The notes under the pieces were generated by a model that saw only the letters and a list, made by a program, of their open reading frames with translations, was not told the origin of the DNA and did no database searches. Source: Halomonas sp. (GTDB lineage: Bacteria > Pseudomonadota > Gammaproteobacteria > Pseudomonadales > Halomonadaceae). From it: a stretch of 64,000 bases of DNA. How positions within the stretch are numbered: the stretch's first letter is position 1; every line of letters begins with the position of its first letter. Location of the stretch: contig NZ_DRFS01000004.1 in NCBI RefSeq assembly GCF_011050415.1, forward strand, positions 1-64,000, written 5' to 3'. Position numbers and translations under genes: made by a program. This document shows, in pieces, positions 29,038 to 41,824 of the stretch.

Positions 29038-29658
29038 ATGTCCGCAGAACTTGAAGCGATTAATAGGGATTTTGCAAACAATCCTCAGGAGCTAGTTAAG
29101 TGGGCACTGGGCCAAGGCTCACGCCCTATATGCACTACTAACTTCCGCCCCTTTGAAGCCGTTATCTTACACATGGTGAGTCAGGTGCGCCCTGACATTC
29201 CCATTGTCTGGATGGACAGCGGTTATAACACCGAAGCAACCTATCAATTTGCTAATGAAGTAATTCAACAGCTCAATCTTAATTTGATCAGCTTTGTCCC
29301 CCAGCGCACCCGGGCTCACCGTGAAGCACTGGAAGGCCCGATGCCGGGCATCGATGACCCACGTCACTCGGCCTTTACGCAAGAAGTAAAAATCGAGCCC
29401 TTTGAACGCGCACTGCGTGAAATGAAGCCAGACATATGGTTCACCGCGCTACGGGCTGAAGACACCGCGGAACGCGCTAAAATGCAGCCAGTGAGCCGCA
29501 ACAGCGATGGCCTTTTAAAAGTTGCCCCGCTGCTGCAGTGGAGCGCCAAAGATATGTACCAGTATCTTCAGGCACATAATTTGCCCAACAACTTTGACTA
29601 TTTCGACCCCACTAAGGTAGAAGAGAAGCGCGAGTGCGGGCTGCATTTACAGCACTGA
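29038..29658 (+). CDS. cysH: Phosphoadenosine phosphosulfate reductase family protein
   Basis: A 206-residue reductase that uses thioredoxin to reduce activated sulfate to sulfite. It has the PAPS-reductase fold with CTTNFRPFEAVILHMV (PP-loop region), IPIVWMDSGYNTEATYQFA and the C-terminal redox motif ECGLH. The paired CC motifs of [4Fe-4S] APS reductases are absent, so PAPS is the likelier substrate. AGGAGG lies close before the ATG. It is convergent with cysB. Confidence 0.9.
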   Translation: MSAELEAINRDFANNPQELVKWALGQGSRPICTTNFRPFEAVILHMVSQVRPDIPIVWMDSGYNTEATYQFANEVIQQLNLNLISFVPQRTRAHREALEGPMPGIDDPRHSAFTQEVKIEPFERALREMKPDIWFTALRAEDTAERAKMQPVSRNSDGLLKVAPLLQWSAKDMYQYLQAHNLPNNFDYFDPTKVEEKRECGLHLQH

Positions 29659-29669
29659 CACATCGATAA

Positions 29670-31050
<1,381 letters not shown>

Positions 31051-31374
31051 ATGGCTAATAATGTTGATGTCACTAACGCCAATTTTGAGCAAGAAGTTCT
31101 CAACGCTGAACAGCCTGTGCTAATGAAATTCTGGGCGCCCTGGTGCGGCCCTTGCAAAGTGATGGCCCCAGTCGTTGATGAAGTGGCTGCTGAACGTCAG
31201 GATAGCCTTAAAGTAGTTAGCGTCAATGTAGACGACGCACCTGAAATTGCCGCCGAACAAGGCGTGCGCGGTGTACCTACAGTGATGCTATTTAAATCGG
31301 GTACTAAAGTTGCTTCGCTAGTTGGCGCCCAATCCAAGTCTCAACTAACGCAGTTCATTGAACAAAACGCCTAA
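31051..31374 (+). CDS. trxA: Thioredoxin
   Basis: A 107-residue thioredoxin with the active site KFWAPWCGPCKVMAPV and the cis-Pro in VRGVPTVMLFKSG. Start ATG after GGGAGAAGC. Located between cysB and a PerM-like gene; a housekeeping disulfide reductase and a potential electron donor for CysH. Confidence 0.95.
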   Translation: MANNVDVTNANFEQEVLNAEQPVLMKFWAPWCGPCKVMAPVVDEVAAERQDSLKVVSVNVDDAPEIAAEQGVRGVPTVMLFKSGTKVASLVGAQSKSQLTQFIEQNA

Positions 31375-31384
31375 CCCGCGCAAC

Positions 31385-31407
31385 AGCCGCCGACTCTGTC
31401 GGCGGCT
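31385..31407. terminator. Hairpin between thioredoxin and PerM-like gene
   Basis: A perfect 10-bp GC-rich stem (31385-31394 with 31398-31407) with a three-base loop lies between convergent genes. It lacks a T-tract, so it may act with Rho or as a 3'-end stabiliser. Confidence 0.55.
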
Positions 31408-31415
31408 ACAGCTCG

Positions 31416-32519
31416 CTACTTTTCCTGCTCCCAAGGCGGCAGCTTCGCATCGCTAGCCTTAGCATGTTTCAACCTGCGCTTACCCGGCCCTAATAAACGG
31501 GCAATCCAACGGGTTTGCGGATGGCTATCCAAGGCAATCTTAAGCGTCATGGTCAGCACAACTGAAAGCAACATCCCCGCCGGTCCAAATATCCACCCCC
31601 ACACCACCAGCGATAAAAACGCCACAAAGGTCGAAAGCCCAAGTGCCTGCCCCATTACGCGCGGCTCAATTAGATTTCCAAGTACAAAGTTAATAATGAG
31701 ATACGCAGAGGCCAGCAGCAATGCTTGAAAAGCACCGCCATCTTGCGACACAAGCAGCAATATGACGGGTGGTATTGCGGCCAATGCAGAACCAATATTA
31801 GGAATAAAGTTCAGCGCAAACGCTAACACTCCCCATAGCAGCGGAAAGTCAACGCCGACAATAACGCAAGAGAGCCATACCAGCACGGCGGTCACCAAGC
31901 TAATCATTGTCTTAACGGCCAAATAACGCTTTAGGGTAAGACTAAATTCTCCAAAACGTCTTAGGCTAGGTGCGGGATTCTCGAGGGCAAGAGATACCTT
32001 CTGTCTAAAATTTAGCGTTTCAAACAACATAAAAATGGCGAGTAATCCAATAATGCCGCCCTGCATAAAGAGGTTACCTAATTCACCAATAATCTTGGGA
32101 ACCCAGGACTCATCCTCTTCCATATTGAATAGTTCGCCTAACTGATCAGGGTTAATTGCAAGCCCATGAGCAGCCATCGTGTTCAATAAATTCCAGTAGT
32201 GCTCATAGAGGCGAGATTCGATGTCAGGCAGCGCCTCAATGAAGGTGCCAAAACTGTTAACCACCAGCACCCCAATCAAAGATAAGCATGCCAGTAGAAC
32301 TAATAGCGTTGTAAATACCGAGGCGCGAAGACTAAGCCCCCACCCATGTAACCACTGCACCGGAGACGTACATACCACAGCAATAAATGTTGCCAGCAAT
32401 AGCGGCACCAATAAGTCAGCGCCCACCTTCATCCCAGCAATGATCACCACAAGCGCGGCGAGCGCCAAGGTAGCATTGAGCGGTATACTGCGGTAATCCT
32501 CTTCCGACAATTTCGACAT
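31416..32519 (-). CDS. AI-2E family transporter (PerM-like)
   Basis: A 367-residue polytopic membrane protein of the PerM/AI-2E exporter superfamily. There are paired hydrophobic segments at the N-terminus (LAALVVIIAGMKVGADLLV, PLLLATFIAVVC), a soluble stretch, then further helices. The family motif ALNFIPNIGSALAAIPPV is present, with GNLIEPRVMGQALGLS after it. Substrate unknown: members export AI-2, sodium or other solutes. Convergent with the thioredoxin gene. Confidence 0.87.
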   Translation of the reverse strand: MSKLSEEDYRSIPLNATLALAALVVIIAGMKVGADLLVPLLLATFIAVVCTSPVQWLHGWGLSLRASVFTTLLVLLACLSLIGVLVVNSFGTFIEALPDIESRLYEHYWNLLNTMAAHGLAINPDQLGELFNMEEDESWVPKIIGELGNLFMQGGIIGLLAIFMLFETLNFRQKVSLALENPAPSLRRFGEFSLTLKRYLAVKTMISLVTAVLVWLSCVIVGVDFPLLWGVLAFALNFIPNIGSALAAIPPVILLLVSQDGGAFQALLLASAYLIINFVLGNLIEPRVMGQALGLSTFVAFLSLVVWGWIFGPAGMLLSVVLTMTLKIALDSHPQTRWIARLLGPGKRRLKHAKASDAKLPPWEQEK

Positions 32520-32746
32520 AACCCATCCCTAGCGTGTTATCCCACTTATTTTGGCTGCAAACACGATATTGCACAAACCGTGCAAGCAATAAGCAACTGT
32601 TTTGCGTCCATTCTTTCGCGCTGAACTTTCCTTTAAAGCGCGATTCAAAGCTGCGTCTACATTAGTTTTACCTAGCGGCAATTTGCGCTTACGTTTTGAT
32701 TTAAAAGAGCTACTTACACAGGTCTACCAACTCAAGGACGTTACCT

Positions 32747-34841
<2,095 letters not shown>

Positions 34842-35010
34842 TCAATAAGAGCAACGCGACAACACGCGCGCAGAAAGGTGCCTATTGTAGGCAAAAGCGC
34901 GGCGGGGAGCCATGGCTGGTATTACGCGTTGTTCGACAACGACAGCGCGCCGTTAATATCGAGAGTAATGCCCTCCTCCCCTTATTAGCCAAAAGTGGTA
35001 GAGTGCCCGC

Positions 35011-35029
35011 CGATTCGATTAGCGAATCG
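35011..35029. promoter_or_regulatory. Operator-like inverted repeat upstream of the symporter gene
   Basis: CGATTCG and CGAATCG form a perfect 7-bp inverted repeat with a five-base spacer. It lies in the serS/symporter divergent region, about 40 bp before the symporter start. The regulator is unknown. Confidence 0.4.
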
Positions 35030-35069
35030 CTGAATAATAGATTTTCACACTTTTGACAGGAGAAAGAGC

Positions 35070-36320
35070 GTGCAGGAAACAGCACACAAAGGAAAATTTG
35101 GCTGGTGGCGAGGTATCGCCTTATGGAAGAAGATTCTCGCGGGTTTGGCGCTGGGTATTTTAGCCGGTGCGGTGTTGGGTGAAACCGCCAGCGTGTTTAA
35201 ACCGCTGGGTGATATTTTTATCAACGCCATCATGATGCTGATTGTGCCGCTGGTATTTTCTACTCTGGTGGTAGGTATTACCTCCATGCGCGACCCGCAA
35301 AAAATGGGCCGTATTGGTGCCCGCACCATCGGGCTTTACCTGGTCACTACGGCCTTTGCGATTAGCATTGGCTTGGTACTTTCTACTCTGCTCCAGCCGG
35401 GGATTGGCGTTAATTTAAGTTTCGATACCGAAGTGGCGGCTAACGACGCGCCTTCATTGGTCTCCATCCTGGTCAATCTAGTGCCCCGCAACCCGCTAGA
35501 TGCCCTGGCCAACGGCAACATTATGCAGATCATTGTGTTTGCCATTGGTTTGGGCATTTCGCTGACCTTGATTGGCGATAAAGGCGAGCCAGTCATGAAA
35601 GTGTTCGATAGCTTTGCCGAGGCGATGTACAAGCTTACTGGCATTGTGATGGCGTTTGCGCCGTTTGGTGTATTTGGCTTAATCGCCCATGTTTCAGGTC
35701 AATACGGATTAGAGATTCTACTACCTCTGGCTAAGCTCATCGGCGTGGTGTACCTCGCTAGCATTATCCATGTGCTTGTCGTCTACTCCGGCTTTATCTC
35801 ACTGATTGGCCGCCTGAACCCGGTGCGTTATTTGAAAGGCAGCCTAGACGCCATTGTGGTCGCTTTTTCATCGGCCTCATCAGCAGGCACGCTACCGGTG
35901 TCGATTCGCTGTGCGCAGAAAAATCTGGGCATTTCTGAGGGCGTTTCAGGCTTCGTACTGCCAGTGGGTGCCACCATCAACATGGACGGAACAGCTCTTT
36001 ACCAGGGCGTTGTGGTGCTGTTTATTGCCCAGATGATCGGCGCTGATCTGACCATGATGGATTACGGCATGATTGTCGCCACTGGGACGCTGGCCTCTAT
36101 CGGAACCGCAGGTGTTCCAGGGGCTGGCTTGATTATGCTCTCGATTGTAATGGCGCAGATCGGCCTACCGCTGGAAGCGATTGCGGTGGTGGCGGGTATC
36201 GATCGTATCTTAGATATGGCCCGCACCAGCGTTAATGTAGCTGGTGATTTAATGGTGACCACGTTAGTAGGTAAGAGCGAAGGTGAAATCGACCTAGCCA
36301 CTTACAACACGCGCCGCTAG
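35070..36320 (+). CDS. Dicarboxylate/amino acid:cation symporter (DAACS family)
   Basis: A 416-residue inner-membrane carrier of the GltP/DctA family. All transport signatures are present: AFSSASSAGTLPVS (serine-rich re-entrant hairpin 1), GATINMDGTALYQ (NMDGT cation site), GTAGVPGAGLIML (hairpin 2) and GIDRILDMARTSVNVAGD. It transports glutamate/aspartate or C4-dicarboxylates with Na+ or H+; which one cannot be read from sequence. The start is GTG with ACAGGAG upstream. Confidence 0.93.
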   Translation: MQETAHKGKFGWWRGIALWKKILAGLALGILAGAVLGETASVFKPLGDIFINAIMMLIVPLVFSTLVVGITSMRDPQKMGRIGARTIGLYLVTTAFAISIGLVLSTLLQPGIGVNLSFDTEVAANDAPSLVSILVNLVPRNPLDALANGNIMQIIVFAIGLGISLTLIGDKGEPVMKVFDSFAEAMYKLTGIVMAFAPFGVFGLIAHVSGQYGLEILLPLAKLIGVVYLASIIHVLVVYSGFISLIGRLNPVRYLKGSLDAIVVAFSSASSAGTLPVSIRCAQKNLGISEGVSGFVLPVGATINMDGTALYQGVVVLFIAQMIGADLTMMDYGMIVATGTLASIGTAGVPGAGLIMLSIVMAQIGLPLEAIAVVAGIDRILDMARTSVNVAGDLMVTTLVGKSEGEIDLATYNTRR

Positions 36321-36350
36321 GCCGATTATTACTTTAAAAAATGTCATATT

Positions 36351-36375
36351 CGCCCGCTGCCTCAGGCGGCGGGCG
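36351..36375 (+). terminator. GC-rich hairpin after the symporter gene
   Basis: An 11-bp stem (one T-G wobble) with loop TCA, 30 bp after the stop codon. Only a short T-run follows. Confidence 0.5.
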
Positions 36376-36459
36376 TTGCCCCTCTCATTACGCAGCAGTT
36401 GTGATCCAAGCTTTTTCTCGGCAACCTAGTGTTTATATTCCAAGCTGAGTACCGCTGCC

Positions 36460-37050
36460 ATGCCAAGCGCGTTTGACCAAACCCTTACCGCCATTGATGC
36501 CCTACATGCTGAAGACCCACGCTCCACGACGCTCGCCGACGGCACATTAATGCCCCAGGAGCTTGCCTATGCCCAACGTATGAGTGGCTGGCTAGATCGT
36601 GTGCACGATGCACCCGACGAGGTATTGCGCCTTGCAGTACGTGCCCAGCATCTGCAACGCTGGTTAGTGCCGCGAGAAGAGTATCCCGAAGGGCGTATCG
36701 GTTATTTAACCTGGCGGCGTGACCAGGGAACCCGCGCGGGTGACACCACTGCCAAGCTCATGCGCGAGGCAGGCTTTACTGCTGAAGACGCTAACCGAGC
36801 GGCAACCATTATTGGCAAAAAAGGCCTGGGCCGTGACCCGGATGTACAAGCGCTGGAAGATTGTGCCTGCCTGGTATTTCTGGAGAACTACTTTGCTGAT
36901 TTCTCCCGTAAGATCGAGCACGACCATATGGTGCGCATTGTGCAGAAAACCTGGCGTAAAATGTCCCCACGCGCCCACCAGTTGGCACTAACGCTACCGA
37001 TGTCGGACGCTTCAGCAGCGTTGGTAAAAGAAGCCCTGGGTGAGGCGTAA
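36460..37050 (+). CDS. DUF4202 domain-containing protein
   Basis: A 196-residue soluble protein that fits DUF4202: IDALHAEDPRSTTLADG and PQELAYAQRMSGWLDRV, then AVRAQHLQRWLVPREEYPEG and CACLVFLENYFADF. The conserved His, Asp and Glu residues recall HD-type hydrolases, but the function is unknown. It stands alone between the symporter and the YdiJ-type dehydrogenase. Confidence 0.85.
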   Translation: MPSAFDQTLTAIDALHAEDPRSTTLADGTLMPQELAYAQRMSGWLDRVHDAPDEVLRLAVRAQHLQRWLVPREEYPEGRIGYLTWRRDQGTRAGDTTAKLMREAGFTAEDANRAATIIGKKGLGRDPDVQALEDCACLVFLENYFADFSRKIEHDHMVRIVQKTWRKMSPRAHQLALTLPMSDASAALVKEALGEA

Positions 37051-37164
37051 AACGCAGAGTAAGACGTTGAGTAAAACACCACCTTGAGATGCAGCCAGAC
37101 AGCCGCTGCGGTAAAGTAGCGGACTCTCTTTATTGCGCCCCCGGCACTGATGGCCTGATCAACT

Positions 37165-40100
37165 ATGATTGCATCCTTGGACACCCGTACCGCCCCGTTT
37201 GAACGTTTGGGGAAAGACTATGTACGTTTTTTAGAAGCCCTCAAAGCCCGCGGTTTTGAAGGTGAAATCGCGCTTGATTACGCTAACCGCACAGTGTTAG
37301 CGACAGATAACTCGATTTATCAGCGCCTGCCACAGGCAGTGATCTACCCCAAACATGCAGAAGATATTGAGCGCCTGACCCGGCTTGCCGCCCAAACGCC
37401 CCATCGCGGCATCGTTTTAACGCCCCGTGGTGGTGGCACAGGCACCAATGGGCAATCGCTGACCGATGGTATCGTGGTGGATGTGTCACGCCACATGAAC
37501 CAGATCCTAGAAATCGACGTTGAGCGCCGCCGGGTGCGCGTGCAAGCAGGCGTTGTCAAAGACCAGCTTAACGCCGCGCTCAAACCCCATGGGCTGTTTT
37601 TCGCCCCAGAGCTTTCCACCTCTAACCGCGCTACCATCGGCGGCATGATTTCCACTGATGCCAGCGGCCAGGGCAGCTGTGAGTACGGTAAGACCCGCGA
37701 CCATGTGCTGGAACTCGACACCATTTTGCTTGGCGGCCAACACCTGCATAGCCGCGCGTTAACGCCGAGCGAAGAGCAGGTCGGCCGCCAGCAGGAAGGC
37801 ATTCTGGGTCGTGTACATACCACCGCCGCCGAGATTATCGATCAGCAGCGCGAGCTGATTGCGGCAACCTTTCCGCCGCTCAACCGCTGTTTAACCGGCT
37901 ATGACCTGGCCCACCTGCGCGATGACGCAGGGCAGCTTAACCTTAATAGCCTGCTGTGTGGCTCGGAAGGCTCATTGGGCTTCTTGAACGAAGCAGTGCT
38001 GAATGTGCTGCCGATTCCTAAGCACTCCACGCTGGTTAACGTGCGTTACACCAGTTTTATGGATGCCCTGCGGGATGCTAAAGTTTTAAAGAGTAGCGCG
38101 GCGAATCCCACCTCTATCGAAACGGTAGATGACACGGTGCTTCAGCTCGCCATGGAAGACTTCGTTTGGGACAGCGTGGCGGAGTTCTTTCCTGCCACCG
38201 GTAGCGACCCCATTCGTGGTATTAACCTGATTGAGTTTAATGACAATGATCCCACTGCGCTTGCCGAGCGGGTACGTTCATTTACCGAGCACCTAAGCCA
38301 AGATGCCACCATAGAGCGGTTAGGTTTTACCCTTGCCGAAGGTCGCGGGCAGATTCAAAAAGTCTACGCTATGCGCAAACGCTCGGTGGGCTTGCTCGGC
38401 AACGTCCAGGGTGAAAAACGCCCGATTGCCTTTGTGGAAGACACTGCGGTGCCGCCGGAGCATCTAGCCGATTTTATTAGCGAGTTCCGCGCGGCGCTGG
38501 ATGCACGCGGGCTCTCTTATGGCATGTTTGGTCATGTGGATGCTGGGGTATTGCACGTGCGCCCCGCTATCGATATGAAAGACCCCGAACAGGAAAAGCT
38601 GATTCGTGCAGTTTCCGATGAAGTAGCGGCGCTTACTCAAAAATATGGCGGCCTGCTGTGGGGTGAACACGGCAAAGGCGTTCGTTCGGAGTACGCGCCC
38701 AAGTTCTTTGGTGAACTCTACCCCAGCCTTCAGCGGGTAAAAGCGGCGTTTGACCCTTATAACCAGCTCAACCCTGGCAAGATCGCATCGCCCGCCGACG
38801 CTAGTGCGCTGATAGCAAAAGATAGCGACCCGGACCTGTTAACAATCGATAGCGTGCCCATGCGCGGCCAGTTTGACCGCACCATTGATGAGCGCGCCTG
38901 GCAGGCCTACGACGCGGCGGTTTACTGCAATGGCAATGGCGCTTGCTATAACTACGACCTTGATGATCCGATGTGCCCCTCTTGGAAAGCCACCCGGGAT
39001 CGCCGCCACTCGCCAAAAGGACGTGCCAGCCTGATCCGTGAGTGGCTGCGCCTACAGACCCAGGCCGGAATTGATGTGGTGGAAGAGTCGCGTAAGAAGA
39101 AGGCTGAAGGGGGCTGGGGCTTTATCAAAAGCTTTCCGCAACGCGTCGCGAATACGCTCAGCCGTAAGCAGCATCACGATTACTCCCATGAGGTTTACGA
39201 CGCCATGGCGGGCTGCCTGGCGTGCAAGTCATGCGCGGGGCAGTGCCCGATTAAGGTCAACGTCCCCCAGTTTCGTTCGCAATTTTTAGAGGTCTACCAC
39301 GGCCGCTACCTGCGACCGCTGCGCGATTACGTAATTGGCGGCACTGAGTTCATGTTACCCGTCCTTGCCAAAGCTGCCCCGCTCTATAACGCGGTGATTG
39401 GTCAACGCTGGGTGGAGAAGCTCATGCGTGGCCAGCTGGGCATTAGCGACTCCCCGGCGCTTTCCCGTGCCAGCGTGAAGAAACAGCTAAGGGCTTGGGG
39501 GGTCGCCGAAGCCACCCCCACGGCACTGGCGCTACTTACCGAGCACCAGCGCGCGAGTAGTGTGATTATTGTTCAAGATGCATTTACCACCCACTTCGAA
39601 GCCACCCTGGTGATGGACGTAGTGGAGCTGCTATCACGCCTTAATCTGCGCGTATTTGTAATGCCCTTCTCGGCCAATGGCAAGCCACTGCAAGTGCAGG
39701 GCTTTTTGGGCGCATTTGAGCGCACCGCCGCTAAGCAGGCCGAACGGCTGCGTACCCTGGCACGCTTTGATATCCCCATGGTGGGTATCGACCCGGCGAT
39801 GACGCTCACCTACCGCCAAGAGTACGTCAAAGCGCTGGGCAGTGAAGCAGTACCCGAGGTACTGATGCTGCAAGAGTGGCTGGCGACGCGGATCAACACC
39901 CTGGTACCGAGTCAACTCGAACTAACCGACCCAGGCTTTAAGCTACTTTCACACTGCACCGAGAAAACCAACGCTCCGGGAAGCCCCAAGGCGTGGCAAC
40001 AGGTATTTGCGGCGTTTGGTTTAGAGCTTAAACCGATGGCCAGTGGTTGCTGCGGCATGTCCGGCACCTACGGCCATGAAACCCGCAACGCAGTCACCTC

Positions 40101-40266
40101 GAAAACAATCTATGCCCAATCCTGGCAACCCCAGGTAGAGGCGCAGGAGAATGTAGGCAAGCTGTTGGCAACGGGCTACTCCTGCCGCAGCCAGGTGAAG
40201 CGCTACTCTGAACAAGTACTGCCGCACCCACTGCAAGCGCTGCTGGTTTGCCTGCGCAGCCACTAG
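37165..40266 (+). CDS. ydiJ: FAD-binding and (Fe-S)-binding oxidoreductase, YdiJ type
   Basis: A 1033-residue fusion. The N-terminal half is a D-lactate dehydrogenase/D2HGDH-type FAD domain (LTPRGGGTGTNGQSLTDG, GGMISTDASGQGS, the covalent-type C-terminal NPGKI). The C-terminal half carries a ferredoxin motif, GCLACKSCAGQCPIKV, and a cysteine-rich CCG domain (SGCCGMSGTYGHE). Length and order match YdiJ of E. coli, which oxidises D-2-hydroxyglutarate; the substrate here is inferred. It ends just before a strong terminator. Confidence 0.9.
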   Translation: MIASLDTRTAPFERLGKDYVRFLEALKARGFEGEIALDYANRTVLATDNSIYQRLPQAVIYPKHAEDIERLTRLAAQTPHRGIVLTPRGGGTGTNGQSLTDGIVVDVSRHMNQILEIDVERRRVRVQAGVVKDQLNAALKPHGLFFAPELSTSNRATIGGMISTDASGQGSCEYGKTRDHVLELDTILLGGQHLHSRALTPSEEQVGRQQEGILGRVHTTAAEIIDQQRELIAATFPPLNRCLTGYDLAHLRDDAGQLNLNSLLCGSEGSLGFLNEAVLNVLPIPKHSTLVNVRYTSFMDALRDAKVLKSSAANPTSIETVDDTVLQLAMEDFVWDSVAEFFPATGSDPIRGINLIEFNDNDPTALAERVRSFTEHLSQDATIERLGFTLAEGRGQIQKVYAMRKRSVGLLGNVQGEKRPIAFVEDTAVPPEHLADFISEFRAALDARGLSYGMFGHVDAGVLHVRPAIDMKDPEQEKLIRAVSDEVAALTQKYGGLLWGEHGKGVRSEYAPKFFGELYPSLQRVKAAFDPYNQLNPGKIASPADASALIAKDSDPDLLTIDSVPMRGQFDRTIDERAWQAYDAAVYCNGNGACYNYDLDDPMCPSWKATRDRRHSPKGRASLIREWLRLQTQAGIDVVEESRKKKAEGGWGFIKSFPQRVANTLSRKQHHDYSHEVYDAMAGCLACKSCAGQCPIKVNVPQFRSQFLEVYHGRYLRPLRDYVIGGTEFMLPVLAKAAPLYNAVIGQRWVEKLMRGQLGISDSPALSRASVKKQLRAWGVAEATPTALALLTEHQRASSVIIVQDAFTTHFEATLVMDVVELLSRLNLRVFVMPFSANGKPLQVQGFLGAFERTAAKQAERLRTLARFDIPMVGIDPAMTLTYRQEYVKALGSEAVPEVLMLQEWLATRINTLVPSQLELTDPGFKLLSHCTEKTNAPGSPKAWQQVFAAFGLELKPMASGCCGMSGTYGHETRNAVTSKTIYAQSWQPQVEAQENVGKLLATGYSCRSQVKRYSEQVLPHPLQALLVCLRSH

Positions 40267-40271
40267 CATGC

Positions 40272-40315
40272 ATGCTTAAGAGGCTTACACGTTTAGTAAG
40301 CCTCTTTTTTAAGCA
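40272..40315 (+). terminator. Terminator after ydiJ
   Basis: GAGGCTTAC pairs with GTAAGCCTC across a seven-base loop and is followed by six T. Flanking GCTTAA/TTAAGC can extend the stem. Confidence 0.85.
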
Positions 40316-40380
40316 TAAGTTTTATGACCGATGGCTTTTGCAAAGCCATCGCTTAGCTTAGCCATTGGCTTCTGTACGTA

Positions 40381-40944
40381 TTAATCACTAAACGGCAGCG
40401 ATGAGTGGTGCAGCACAATACGTAAGTTATTGTCTTCATCTAGCTGGTAGCCCCAGCTTTTGTCTACCGTGGTGGTATTGCCATCGCCATCTACCATAGA
40501 GACATTACCCATGGTCATGGCCGCATCGCCGTTGATAAAAATAGCGGCATTATCCACCGTCACTTCTTGCCAGCCTCGCAGAGCGAAACCACTGTCTTCA
40601 GGGAACTCGTCGCTATGGCCAACAAAGTACGCTAATGCGCCTTCGGGCGTGCTGCGAAAAGTTTGCGGTGCTGCCGCTAGGGTCGGTTTAAACAGTACCG
40701 GGCCAATGTCGTAGCCGTAGGCGCTATCAATCACTGACTCAGCAAGCTCGGTGGCGGCCTGGATCCCTTTCTCTTCATACTTGTTAGCAATCGCAATCAG
40801 GGCCTCTCCCCAAGCTTGTTGTGCTTCAAGTACTTGCTCTTCGGTAATATCGCCACCTAAATGCGTCACCGGTGCCGCATTTGCAAACGAAACAACGCCT
40901 ACGCCCAGACCCAATACGGTACTAGCAAGTAGTGATTTCATCAT
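40381..40944 (-). CDS. Exported SnoaL/NTF2-like protein of unknown function
   Basis: A 187-residue protein with a clear signal peptide (MMKSLLASTVLGLGVGVVSFANA). The mature part, with EEQVLEAQQAWGEALIAIAN, VLFKPTLAAAPQTFR, GALAYFVGH and LRIVLHHSSLPFS, looks like an NTF2/SnoaL-type alpha+beta cone fold. Related proteins in marine gammaproteobacteria are sometimes labelled phosphoribosyl-AMP cyclohydrolase, which the sequence does not support. The ATG at 40944 is ten bases after GGAG; upstream ATGs fit worse. It follows the response regulator gene on the same strand and may be its target. Confidence 0.75.
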   Translation of the reverse strand: MMKSLLASTVLGLGVGVVSFANAAPVTHLGGDITEEQVLEAQQAWGEALIAIANKYEEKGIQAATELAESVIDSAYGYDIGPVLFKPTLAAAPQTFRSTPEGALAYFVGHSDEFPEDSGFALRGWQEVTVDNAAIFINGDAAMTMGNVSMVDGDGNTTTVDKSWGYQLDEDNNLRIVLHHSSLPFSD

Positions 40945-40995
40945 GTTAATCATTCTCCGTGGAGTAGTCATTGGCTGCTTTAAGCGTGCAGCATC

Positions 40996-41063
40996 ACTAT
41001 AACCGGGAGTAACTTTCGTTAAGATCTCACCAGTATTAACGCAGGAGGCTAACTTTATTAACG
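40996..41063 (-). promoter_or_regulatory. Candidate response-regulator-controlled promoter
   Basis: A -10 TATAGT (41001-40996 on the minus strand) has no good -35. Upstream of it lie two ATTAACG copies exactly 22 bp apart (41035-41041 and 41057-41063) and an inverted CGTTAA (41017-41022). Two copies two helical turns apart fit OmpR-family binding. This would drive the exported protein gene. Confidence 0.4.
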
Positions 41064-41089
41064 TTAGGTGAATAGACGTGCGTTATTGA

Positions 41090-41794
41090 TTAATAGCGAT
41101 TATTGATGCGGTAGCCAAAGCCACGCTGGGTGGTAATCAAAGAATCAGTTGACGGGTTGATGTCCAGCTTGCTGCGCAGCCGACGAATATAGACATTGAC
41201 GATATTAGTAAGCGGATCCTCAGAGGCACCCCATACACTGGAAAGAATACGTTCCCGGCTAAACAGCTTGCCCGGCGTCGACATTAACAGCTCAAGTATC
41301 GCCAACTCCTTAGGTGTCAGCTCAATACGATGGCCAGCCCTTGTCGCGCAACACTGCTCTCGATCCAAACATAGATCACCCACCCATAGCAGCTTATCAG
41401 GTGAGCAAGCATGCCCCTCGTGCCTGCGTGTTAAAGCACCTAATCTTGCCAGCAACTCTTCAAACGCAAACGGTTTTGCAAGATAGTCATCCGCTCCGGC
41501 TTCCAGCCCAGACACCTTATCCTCCACACTATCCAGTGCTGTTAACATCAACACGGGAAACGTAATACCCGCGGTGCGCAAGTTGCGGCATACCTCAATG
41601 CCCCCTATATCAGGTAGCAGGCGATCTAAAATGATAACCGGTAGTGTGGTGTCCACTTCGCGAGCACACTGAAGAATATGCAGCAGCGCCGTTTGGCCTT
41701 CGCTAAAAGCGTCTACACGATGCCCTTCGGCCGTTAATCCCCGGTATAGAAAATCGCGGATTCGAGCATCGTCTTCAACCAATACAATATGCAT
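41090..41794 (-). CDS. OmpR-family response regulator
   Basis: A 234-residue regulator. The receiver domain has LVEDDARIRDFL, the phospho-Asp in VIILDRLLPD, the conserved T in LMLTALD and YLAKPF with the conserved Lys. The winged-helix output domain follows, with LTPKELAILELLMSTPGKLFSRERIL, NIVNVYIRRLRSKLD and TQRGFGYRI. It lies 30 bp after the kinase gene. The ATG at 41794 follows a TTG two codons earlier. Signal unknown. Confidence 0.92.
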   Translation of the reverse strand: MHIVLVEDDARIRDFLYRGLTAEGHRVDAFSEGQTALLHILQCAREVDTTLPVIILDRLLPDIGGIEVCRNLRTAGITFPVLMLTALDSVEDKVSGLEAGADDYLAKPFAFEELLARLGALTRRHEGHACSPDKLLWVGDLCLDREQCCATRAGHRIELTPKELAILELLMSTPGKLFSRERILSSVWGASEDPLTNIVNVYIRRLRSKLDINPSTDSLITTQRGFGYRINNRY

Positions 41795-41824
41795 AGTCAA
41801 TATTTACCTAGCCTATAGAGCACA

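Noticed and set aside
40330..40350. Hairpin GATGGCTTT/AAAGCCATC as a terminator for the exported protein gene
   Set aside because: The stem is good, but there is no T-tract on the minus strand, so the call as an intrinsic terminator is not supported.
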